NCBI RefSeq assembly: GCF_030272615.1
Contig: NC_081410.1
Location: 254,187,533 to 254,251,532 of the forward strand
Length of the DNA stretch: 64,000 nucleotides
Source: Cryptomeria japonica
Taxonomy: Eukaryota; Streptophyta; Pinopsida; Cupressales; Cupressaceae
Reading direction: 5' to 3'
Shown in pieces: positions 25,921-36,099 of this stretch. Below the pieces are notes generated by a model, which did not search any database, was not told the DNA's origin, and saw only the letters and a program-made list of their open reading frames with translations. The stretch's first letter is position 1. The number at the start of each line of letters is the position of its first letter. Position numbers and translations under genes: made by a program.

Positions 25921-26053
25921 AGGGCACCATGGTCCTATCAGGGCACCATGGTCTCTGAAGGGCGCCATGGTCCTTTCAGGGCGCCATGGTCCCTGTGGGG
26001 CGCCATGGTCCCTGAAGGGCACCATGGTCCTCTCAGGGCGCCATGGTCCCCTC
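25921..26053. repeat. 19-bp tandem array, seven units
   Basis: Units of AGGGCGCCATGGTCCCTGA type with GGCGCC and CCATGG palindromes, spaced exactly 19 bp. The array lies in the cargo intron and its right end abuts the broken edge of element D. The unit resembles GGGCGCCATGGTCCTGAC in C's LTR (24776 region). Confidence 0.9.
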
Positions 26054-26857
26054 AAATTAGGAAATTGAATTGATGAAAAATTAGGAATTAGAAATTGATA
26101 GAAATTAGAATTTAGGAATTAGTGAATTAATTAATAATTTTTCATTTATTAATCAATTCACAAAGAGGAATAATTAGCCAATTAAATAAAGATTTAATTG
26201 TAATAAGAAGACTTAGGATAAATAAGTAATTTATTAATCCTAAAGGAAGAAATGGCAAATTAGGTTAAATGACTAAATCATAAAACCCTAGAAGACGAAT
26301 TAGAAATGCGAAAATGACAATTAGGTCTTGATTAAAGATAATTAATGTCATGATTCTGAATTGATAAATGACCAATGTGACAAAATGATTTGATTGATAA
26401 ATGCGCCAATTGACGAGGAACAATGACAAATTGATCCAAATTGACATAATTGAGACAGACAACGATTGATGACAAATCGGTCGCAAAATGACAAGATTGA
26501 CAAGAGGACGAGGATCGATGATAAATAAATTGCAAGACGACAAGATTGGAAATGACCACGATGGATAACAAATTGATCACAAGATGACAAGAGGACAAAA
26601 CCCTAATTAGGATTGACGATGTCCAAAATGATGACAAATAAGCATGCTCATTGATGTGACAGGATAAAATCAATCATGACTGGATATTGTTGTCGACAAG
26701 ACCAAATTCGAAGACGAGATGATTGAAGAATGCAGAAGAATGACTCGATGCTCGCAAATGATAAAGATCAAGTGCGAATCATAGGAGAAATGTTAATGCG
26801 ACGCAAAAACCTAAAATGAGGCAATGCGCAATTTGTTAAAGTATGACTTCGCAAGCG
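26054..26857 (-). repeat. Element D 3' LTR fragment, both ends missing
   Basis: It matches 35205-36004 of the 5' LTR at near identity. Relative to that copy it lacks about 620 bp on the left and the terminal TTGACCATTTTTAGGTGTCTACA on the right. It is fused at GCAAGCG directly to cargo exon 1 sequence, so the polypurine tract and about 380 bp equivalent to A 622-1001 are gone. Confidence 0.88.
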
Positions 26858-27031
26858 GATCACCTTGGAGAACGTGTACGCACATTCAGACGACCGGAGG
26901 ATGCAGGAGCAGCGGTATGTATCTCGAAAACCCATGTTTGCAATTTGATGAATTTAACTTGTTTGCAGGACATTACGGGGATGAGGAAGATAGAGGGAGC
27001 ACCCAGTGACAGAGGTACGTACTCCTTATGA
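26858..27031 (+). pseudogene. Remnant of the cargo gene in element D (exon 1 end and gene tail only)
   Basis: Bases 26858-26914 are the end of exon 1 (19 codons, DHLGERVRTFRRPEDAGAA) and keep CGA where element A has a TGA. A GTATGT donor follows, then a 54-bp gap to a good acceptor TTGTTTGCAG (26968). The next bases match A first at about 1116-1127 and then jump to A 3131, so roughly 2 kb including the whole PMD, acidic and coiled-coil parts is missing. The piece reads open from 26843 to 27031 with or without splicing. It is probably a relic with no function. Confidence 0.6.
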
Positions 27032-28129
27032 CAGACAATGGACATTATGTAGTTTGTCATTTTGTAGTCAGCCTGCGGGCCATACTTAGGACAGACAGTC
27101 TGATTTTGTACTCTGACATTATTATGATATGTGATATGATATGCATCGATATGATGGATGCAATATGTTATGACTGAGGTTTATTTGCATGTATGGATGA
27201 CTTATGCACTTGTTTATGAACATGTATGGATGGATTTTTATGTTTTTTTTTTTTTTTTTTTTTTTTTTGATGCATTTATGAAATGAAATGGATAAAAATG
27301 CTTGATGTAATATACGTGATGGAATGCAAATGTACTAACCAAATAAATGCAGGATGCAACATATGTGCATGGATATCGGAGCACTAGACCGAACTGACTA
27401 TCCGACCGGACGGAAGAAGTGTTAGTAAGAAGAAATGAGATAGAAGACAGTTAGAGATGATGAAAACTTGCTTTCAGTAATGCACTTTGTAGGTGAGAAC
27501 CTTTATTTTAATATAGCAAAATGGATGCGTAGCATCATGGCATGGAAGGCCAGAGCTGAAATGCAACCCGATTTGCATAAGACAGACACCACATAGACAA
27601 ACGACAATCACAATCAAAAGGAGAAAGGGACCATGAGCCATCCCGGTCACTCTAAATCACTCGGTGACATCATCAAGCGACATAGGAACATGATCGAAGC
27701 CAAAGATAAATCAATAAAAAGATAAGACTCACAAATTCAAGCAAATCAAACAAACATCTTGATCTTCATTGTCAAAAGTTGAATGTGCTGATAGGACGAT
27801 CATGCTGTCTGGTTTCAGGAGATGCGGTACCGCGTCTAAGACAGGACACAGTCTGGTTTCGAGTATACCACACCCTGTATAAGACCCATGATAATGTGAC
27901 AAGGACAAATGATATCGATGCTGATGTTCGATTGATAAGACAATTTGGATCAGTTTGAATGCTTGGTTTGAGTTGAAAAAGTTCATCTGGTAATGCGTGA
28001 TTTCATTAAAGCACAGTGTTTGATTGCAAGTCGTTGGATGTATACTCAGTGAGCTGTCGATGCACAAAGGGAATACTTTATTGCAAAAATGCATGTTTTT
28101 TGGTTTTTGGAGTTTTACAATTTTTTTGT
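27032..28129. other. Non-coding interior of element D
   Basis: This region is homologous to A 3175-4240 and has no supported frame. A pure T run of about 27 bases is at 27243-27269. Confidence 0.55.
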
Positions 28130-28495
28130 GTTCATTCTTTTTTTCAGGACTTTATTTGATTTTTTGACTTTTTTCAGGACATTTTTCAATTTTTAAGACT
28201 TTTTTCAGGACTTTATTTGATTTTTTTGACTTTTTTTCAGGACATTTTTCAATTTTTTGGATTATTTCAGGACATTATTTGATTTTTTTTTTTTTTGGAT
28301 TATTTCAAGAGATTATTTGATTTTTTTGGATCTTTTTTTTCAGGACTTTTTTCAATTTTTATGAGATTTTTTTCAGGACTTTTTTGGATTTTTATGACTT
28401 TTTTTTTCAGGACAATTATTCGATTTTTAAGACTTTTTTCAATTTTTAAGACTTTTTTCAGGACTTTTTTTCAATTTTTAAGACTTTTTCAAAAT
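28130..28495 (+). repeat. Expanded T-rich repeat with TTTTTTCAGGAC core
   Basis: About nine units of T7-8 CAGGAC followed by ATTTTTCAA, TTTATTTGA or similar. The counterpart in A (4255-4435) has about five. On the plus strand each unit looks like a pyrimidine tract plus CAG/G acceptor. Confidence 0.8.
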
Positions 28496-29469
28496 TTGCC
28501 CCCAGTGTCTAGCAAGGCAAGGATTATGACAAATGGATAAATATGCTTTCTGAAATGTTGGTGGATAGAGGGAAGACAAAGGTCTTTTATTATGGAGACA
28601 ACGCAGATGCAATTTCCAAGAGCTACTACGTGATGGGACAAGAGACTGGATATGACAATGTATAGCAGTGACATGGCATGAGGGACATGTCAAGAGGTTT
28701 TTTGAAACCATGTATAAATTTTGCATCCTTATGTCAGATCAAGATCAAGGATTGAAAAAGAGTGTATGGATAATGATAAGATATGGATAGGATAAGCAAG
28801 ACCAAGAATGGATAAGGGACATGGACTGAAGGTCGGGGTTGGCTAAGGGATAGTGGCAGAAAGTTGCAATAAGCTAGGGAATATGGATGAAAGGTTATAA
28901 TAAGCAAATGGATAAATGACCAAAAGCTATGATAGACTGAAAGCTGCAAACAAGATGCGTGATGCTCATGATTATTCTCAGCCTTGTCAAGATCAAAGGT
29001 GGAAAGAGGAAATTGGACATGAGGGACAATAGGATATGAAGGGTAATGACAGGGGTTTGATAGGATAATGGAACAATGAAGGACAAAAGGATATGAAGGA
29101 GGAAACCTGCCCCCAAGTGTGGTGTGCAAGAAGTTCATAAATTACGCATGATGCCTGTTTGCCAGGTTTTCATCATGGTACTTGCCCAAAGCGCCCGTTT
29201 GCCAGGTTTTCACCAATGGACGAATTATTTTTCTTTACTTTTTTTTTTCTTTTGCTTTTTTTACTTTTTTCTTTTTTTTTTATTTTTTGACTTTTTCAAT
29301 AGAAGATGGACACATGATAGGGGATGGAAGAAGGACTCAAGCGTCTTTTTATTTGGATAGTAGCCTTGAAAAAAAATAAAAATAAAAATGGACCATGACC
29401 TTTAAAAGTACGCTCAAAGATGTTGGTAGGATAAGGACATGAAAAATAAGATGAAACTAAGGCTAGGAT
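28496..29469. other. Non-coding interior of element D before its coding region stop
   Basis: This matches A 4436-5375 and no frame is conserved between them. It holds T-rich runs near 29225-29300 shared with A 5160-5215. Confidence 0.55.
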
Positions 29470-32322
29470 TTATGCAAAGGATTGGATCAAAGGGATCAAA
29501 GGATGGAAAATATGCATTGGATAATAGGTAGGGTATTGGAAGAATTGGACTTTAGTGGATGGAAATGAAGGCAAGATTGACATTGGCACACACCTTGAGG
29601 GGTGATGGATTGATGGAGGAAAGATGTATTTTGGATATTGAGATTTTGATGGAGGAATAGCTTGGGATTTTGGGACATAAGAGCCCAAAATGGATGATGA
29701 AGGTGATGGAGGAATAGATTTGAGAGGTTTGGATGGAGGAATAGCAATTTTGGATGCCAAGTTTGATGTTTCGATTTGTTCTTCAAGGAGCTTCTTGGGA
29801 ATCCACATGGTTTTTGATTTTTCATGCTTTTGTGGTTCCTTGGAGTGCATTGCTTGCACGAGGGATTTAGGAACCCATATATATTTTGACTTTGCTTTAT
29901 TTTGCTTAGTGGGCCTTTGTGGCCTTTTGGATATTTCCTTTTCTTTATAGATCATATTGCTCTTTGCTTTGACATGTCGATTATATTGGACATGTTGATC
30001 TTTGAATACATGTGGATTGCTAGACTTATGACATTTATACTTGGCATCCAAATTGCTTGGAGGAGAAAAGGAATGTCGGTGTGGATGGGAATGATATGGA
30101 GGCATGTGGGATGGATGGAAGGTTCTCCAAGATGTGTGCCTTTGTTGATGTTGCATAGGAGATGGAGGGATATAGGGACCTAGAATGGATGGAAGCGATG
30201 ATGGGGAAGGTGGACATTTGGATTTTGACTTTGAAGGGATACCAACGCCTTGAGTGTGAGCTTTGTAGCCATGACCATTAAGATCTTCTTTAACATGAAG
30301 GGATTCTTGCTTATGGAGATCTACCCCTTTGCCTTTATCAATATTTTGACTAATAGGATACTCTTTTCTTTGGGAAGAAGACGAGAGTCCATTATGAGGT
30401 GGATGTGATATGAGAGAAATAAGGAGATCTTGAAGTGGATCGGATTGCACCAAAGTGGAAGAACCCATTATGCATGTAGGGGGTTCATGAACATCTTGCA
30501 CTGACACGTTAGAATCATGAGGGGTATCAGGATCATGAGGGGGACTAGGAGTGTGTAGTGGACATGGCTCAATGACAGGCTCTTCAAGAGATAGAATGGG
30601 GGGAATAATGGGATCATCAAAAGAACTGAGACCTTGGAGTGGATATGCGGGATTAGGACGTGGAGATGGAGGGACAAGTGGATCTTGTGGAGGATCTGAA
30701 GGAATGATTTGATCTTGACAAGGAGGAAGATCATTGGAATCTTCTTTAAAGGTGCTTTTCTCTTGACTTTCAATGGGATCATCGGAAATAATGGAAGGGA
30801 TATCTTGATCTTTCTGAGGAAGTGGAATATCAATGGGATTTGAAAGGACATTGTGTTCATGAAATGGAAGGGGATCATTTGGGATTGGATGAACTGGGAT
30901 ATCTTGATCTTGCTCGAGGAATGGAGTGTCAATAGGACTTTGGATATGATGGACAAGAATAGGAGAATCATCATGAGTTTCTGGGAAGATGGGGTCCTGG
31001 TCCACAATTGGATGGGATGATAAGTTTTCAGGATCTTGATCTTGATTTGCTTTAGGACTCATTTCTTCGTGCTCTAAATTATCCTCTTGACATGGGGTTG
31101 GACTTTGGATATGCCTGGGGGATTCTGACAAGGAATCAATGCTTTGGCATGAAGGAAATGCACTTTGAACATTTGTGATGGGTTCTGGCAAGGAATCAAT
31201 GCTTGAACATGAGGAAGAGGGACTTTGAATGGGGTCCTCTAAAACAGGTAATGGCAATAAAGTGTATGGTGGCATTGGGTCTTGTATCTCTGAAACATGG
31301 CAAGGATGTGCATCATGAATTGGATTATCTTGGCAATCAATTATGGATAGCTCTTGGGTAATTGCATCCTTGGGTGTATTGTTTGATGAAGACAATATGG
31401 AAGGTCCTTGCGGAACTTCTGGAGGTGTAGGGATAGATGCCACTGGAGAGTCAATTTGTTTATGGGGGGATGAGGCATTGCTAGACATAAGTGTATTATC
31501 TTTATCTTCCTCAAAAGACTCACTTAGTCGTTTCCTTAAGAGCATTGCAATAAGGCCACCTTTCTTTCGAGGTTTTGACATAGTTGGACTTGGAATTTGA
31601 ACTTGTTTTTGATTTGATGTCATGTTTTGATTTCGAACTAAATGTTGATCAAATTGGTTTGACATGTTTGAAACTTGGCTTGGTGTGTGTTGCAACCTTT
31701 GTTTTTGAATGTTTGGTCGTGGTTGTTGACATTGATATGTTGATTGAACTTGAACTTGTTGATATTCCACCATCGGTTGGACTATTTGTGGACATTGTAT
31801 AGTTGGTTGGACATATTATTGAAATTGGACCATTGGTTGTGTTGGTTGCATATGTTGGACCATTGGTTGTGATGGTTGAAAATCTGATTGATAGTAAACA
31901 CCTTGTTCTTGTTGTGGAGGCACATAATGTTGAAATTGATGTTGTCTCCTTTCTTGTAATTTTTTCATCATCTCTATTTGGGAGAGGAGAGCTGGTATAT
32001 CTGAGCGTTCAAGAGGAGATCTTACATCAATTGGCTCAATCTTTGGATTTCGACCTGGAAATTTTTGAAAGACTTTGGACATTTGTAATCTATTCTTCTC
32101 AATGTTTTTCACTCTTTGTTCGAAAATCTCTTGTTCTTGAGCTAGTTTCTCCTCTAGTTTTTGTATTTGGAGACTTGTTTCATCATGATAAGTTTGATTG
32201 ATATTGCCTTGTTGTTGGGCTAGATAGAATCGTGATTGCATTGTCGGTTGATATGTCAAACTTTGTGGCATCATTGGTGCTTGGAACCTTGTTTCAATAG
32301 ACATGTCACTATGCAAATGCAA
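29470..32322 (-). pseudogene. Element D Gln/Pro-rich protein, 951 codons, one in-frame stop
   Basis: This is the better-preserved copy of the A-family protein. A single frame runs from ATG 32322 to the stop at 29470, interrupted only by TAA at 31816-31818, where A has CAA. Residues 1-170 hold the coiled coil (IQKLEEKLAQE) and the NPKIEPIDVR block. The next ~60 are Gln-rich, the middle ~550 are Asp/Pro/Ser-rich with many DPI repeats, and the basic C-terminal ~170 carry IWVPKSL and MWIPKKL repeats about 23 residues apart. It has no CCHC box, protease or polymerase. Conservation of one long frame in two copies argues it was a real protein of the family. Function unknown; a Gag-like or packaging role is a guess. 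Confidence 0.78.
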
Positions 32323-34560
32323 TATTTTTTTTGGAATTTTTCAAGGATAGTATATGATATGCAACTAAATGCAAACTAAATAAATGAAAATGCAATCTAT
32401 GTTTTTGGTTGTTTTTGAAGATTTTGACAAACTTTTGCATGCAAATCTAAAAGAGACCCTTAGGAAATTGAAATGACATCTAGACCTCAAAGGACAAAAG
32501 GACTTAATTGACAAAGGACAAGATGACAATGTCTCCCCTATATGCTTGGATACTAAGCTAGGTTTGACGAAATGATATTGATGACAAAAAGGACAAAAGA
32601 CTTGATAAGGTCTAGACTTCTTAACAATGACTTAGGGTTTATCAAAGATTTGGATTGCTCAAGTATGACAAGACCTAGGTTTGATACTATATGCAAAAGG
32701 ACAATTAATATGCAAATGATCTTAATATGATATGACAATGACTTAGGCTTAATGAAGAGACTTAGGGTATGGAAATATGAATGTATGACAATGGTATGAC
32801 TTTAATGCAAGAGGACATATGCAAGTGGATGACTCTTATTGATATGCAAAAGAGTATAACTTAGATGAAACCTAACCTTGATACTTGACAATGACTTTGC
32901 AAAATGAAACCTAGGATGAACCTAAATGCAAGTGACATAAGAGTTGAGACAAGTTTTTGAACAATGTTGGATAACCATGGTTTAGGAAGATGATCTTTGA
33001 ATCTTGTTGGATGTTTGTTGGATGAATGTCTCTTGTGTTTAATCTTATGTTAAATCAATTTGTTTTTCTTTTTGAAATGGGATAACATTCAACTTTTGAC
33101 AATCAAAGAATACAAGATGTTACAACTTAGACTCAAGACAATCATGCTCATTTCCACATTCCTTAGGGTAGGCAAAGACATTAGGTACTTGAGAGGTAGA
33201 CTCATTATGAGATTCAAGGAGAATACATAGATGCTTGACCCCACGGGCTCCCCTCCACAGCACTCACTTCTCAGGGCAGCCAAGCATCAGTCCCCATGGA
33301 ATCTCCCCATGGTGAACTTAGTATCTCTTCCAAGTATCCGAACTTGTCCTTCTCAAGCAACTAGAAGGGTTTTTGGCCTCTAAAAACAAGGTGTGTAGTA
33401 AGGATTTCTGTTAAGCATTACTCCTTGATGTCATGCAAGCATGATTGAGATATTAAGCCCATCAAGATACCAAACAAATGTAGTCGCACAAGCATGATTT
33501 AGACCAAGAGGCCCTACTTAAATTTTGATATGAGAAAGAGTCCAAGGGTCATCACTTCCCAAGTAACTACAATTCCCACGTAACACTTCCTTCAAAGCTT
33601 TCGCTCATCGGGTATTTTTTTATAGTGAGTTAGAATGCCAAGGAATTCTAGCCGTACTCACTTTGGGTCGTTCCCTTCTCACGATTATCACTTGCTTGCA
33701 AAAGCAAAGTGGTCGGGAAGGTAGGCCCTCTAAAGGAGACACACAATCAACAACACAAGCATGGTATCGAAGATCTGGATTTCTGATCACCCTAAGAAGG
33801 ATGAGAGCATACTCTCCTACTCCAATGTCATACTTAACAATCAAAGCAAACAAATGTTCATTCCCACCTATTTATAAATCACTAAGTGCCTAATTAAAAA
33901 TCTCAAACACACAATTTGGTTGTTTCTCCAAGGCAACCTGCAAAACCCAAGTTAGAGGTTTGATTTGTTGTCTTTGGCCATCGATTCTGCATAACACATG
34001 TTAGTAGTTTGATTTGTAGTCTTTGTCATGCGTATGCCAAGATCCTGCACAAATAATTAGTACCAAAATCCAAAGCACAGATGATCTGATTTATGAAAAC
34101 TAAATATAAAATTTCAGTCCACTTTGAGAAGGCATAACTTTCTCATCCTAGCTTCGAATTACAAACCGTTTGATGCGTTGGAAAGGTATTCAAATAATAT
34201 AGAACCGAATTTTGAAAACATCAATGATGTCTCATCATGTTTACAGGCACCATATTTGTCCAGAAATGCATCGAAGACCCTCAAAATTGCAATTTACTAA
34301 AACATCAAAGCAAAAACTACATTTTTCACCTCTATTCTGGACTTTACACAAGCACAAAAGTCATGACACAAGTGCAGAATGTTTAACACAAGCGTAGAAT
34401 ATCTTAACACAAGCGCAAGATGTCTCAACATAGGCGCAGAATGCTTCACACAAGCGCAGAAGTGTCCAGAATGCACTGCACGGCCCTATTTTTGGGTTTT
34501 TGACCTGCAAATCAGCTTAGAAGCACTCCAAAACACAGTAAGATGGTTAGAAGGTTAGTA
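32323..34560. other. Leader region of element D
   Basis: No coding frame is supported. It is similar to A 8160-9770. From about 34040 to 34560 the sequence differs from A and contains a short tandem repeat (34347-34468). Confidence 0.55.
34347..34468. repeat. 20-21-bp tandem repeat, CACAAGCGCAGAATGTCTCAA type
   Basis: Six degenerate units in a row, close to the primer site. It is absent from element A's leader at the same place. A similar CACAAGCG motif is in the 39-bp duplication of A. Confidence 0.75.
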
Positions 34561-34578
34561 TTCATGTCGGGTTCACCA
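34561..34578 (-). other. Primer-binding site of element D
   Basis: The minus strand reads TGGTGAACCCGACATGAA, 5 bases from the 5' LTR, one base different from the core of C's site. Confidence 0.75.
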
Positions 34579-34583
34579 GTTAA

Positions 34584-36027
34584 TGTAGCATAGAAATTAG
34601 GAATCATCACAAGATAGGTAAATCAATCACAAACACAAGACATGATAACTCAATCAAAAGAACTCTCATTGAAATGAACCTAATTCCAAAGCACATTCAA
34701 TAGAGGCACAAAAACAAAGCATTTAAAAGAAAATGTCATGCAAACCATATAACAATTCGGATGCTTCTTCCATGCGGCTCCATTGTTGTTCTTTCCTCTT
34801 CAATGGGTTTGTGGATCTCACCTACAACTGCTCACACAATTGAAAGCAAAAAGCTCAAGAGTACTAGAAACGAAAGTTCGGTAGTTTGATAGAAATTCAG
34901 GATTCATGAAGGATTTGAAGGGATTTGATTGAAAAAAACATCCAATTTATAGAGAAATTGGATAAATGACAAGATTGGCATGATGCAATTCAAAGGGAAA
35001 TTGCAAATCAATATGTCAATTATGACAAATTATGCACTTTCCATGCACAATTTGATTGATTGAGAATTGATGACAAATTATGACACATTTCATGTCAAAT
35101 TGATTGATTATCAATTATGACAATTTCATGACAAATTGAAATGCCACTCCCATAGAATTAGGAGATGAATTAGGAGGGAAAAGGAATTAGAAATTTGAAA
35201 AATTAGGAAATTGAAATTGATGACAAATTAGGAGTTAGAAATTGATAGAAATTAGAATTTAGGAATTAGTGAATTAATTAATAATTTTTCATTTATTAAT
35301 CAATTCACAAAGAGGAATAATTAGCCAATTAAATAAAGATTTAATTGTAATAAGAAGACTTAGGATAAATAAGTAATTTATTAATCCTAAAGGAAGAAAT
35401 GGCAAATTAGGTTAAATGACTAAATCATAAAACCCTAGAAGACGAATTAGAAATGCGAAAATGACAATTAGGTCTTGATTAAAGATAATTAATGTCATGA
35501 TTCTGAATTGATAAATGACCAATGCGACAAAATGATTTGATTGATAAATGCGCCAATTGACGAGGAACAATGACAAATTGATCCAAATTGACATAATTGA
35601 GACAGACAACGATTGATGACAAATCGGTCGCAAAATGACAAGATTGACAAGAGGACGAGGATCGATGATAAATAAATTGCAAGACGACAAGATTGGAAAT
35701 GACCACGATGGATAACAAATTGATCGCAAGATGACAAGAGGACAAAACCCTAATTAGGATTGACGATGTCCAAAATGATGACAAATAAGCATGCTCATTG
35801 ATGTGACAGGATAAAATCAATCATGACTGGATATTGTTGTCGACAAGACCAAATTTGAAGATGAGATGATTGAAGAATGCAGAAGAATGACTCGATGCTC
35901 GCAAATGATAAAGATCAAGTGCGAATCATAGGAGAAATGTTAATGCGACGCACAAACCTAAAATGAGGCAATGCGCAATTTGTTAAAGTATGACTTCGCA
36001 AGCGTTGACCATTTTTAGGTGTCTACA
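34584..36027 (-). repeat. Element D 5' LTR, complete
   Basis: It runs from TGTAGCATAG to GGTGTCTACA (1444 bp). This is the reference copy for the family LTR. The last 90 bases are the most conserved part in A, D and the solo LTR. Confidence 0.9.
34945..34952 (-). promoter_or_regulatory. Candidate TATA box of D 5' LTR
   Basis: The minus strand reads CTATAAAT within a block shared with A (10794) and the solo LTR (57136). Confidence 0.5.
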
Positions 36028-36099
36028 GATAGATTTCGTTTTTGGTATAGATGATTTTGATGATTGAGTAATGATTACACTGATGTTTTTGTATTGCAG

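Larger units (their letters stand above)
26054..36027 (-). mobile_element. Element D: A-family pol-less LTR retrotransposon, inserted in the cargo intron of C
   Basis: Its 5' LTR is complete (34584-36027) and its 3' LTR is only a fragment (26054-26857). The single sense-strand coding region is 29470-32322. The interior matches element A throughout, but the PMD part of the cargo gene is deleted. C sequence resumes at 36028 (GATAG...). No matching duplication is visible on the left because the LTR end there is lost. Confidence 0.87.

Noticed and set aside
25780-26068. Frames on both strands through a periodic peptide
   Set aside because: They are produced by the 19-bp tandem array, whose period is not a multiple of three but has few stops; not a gene.
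26332-26673. Minus-strand frames with cysteine and isoleucine-rich translation, repeated at 35479-35820
   Set aside because: They lie in the A-family LTR and arise from its GACAAATCGATCG repeats; not conserved as a frame in element A or the solo LTR.
33620-33893. Overlapping 76-77 codon frames on both strands
   Set aside because: Part of the conserved leader of the A/D family; frame not kept in A around 9560-9780.
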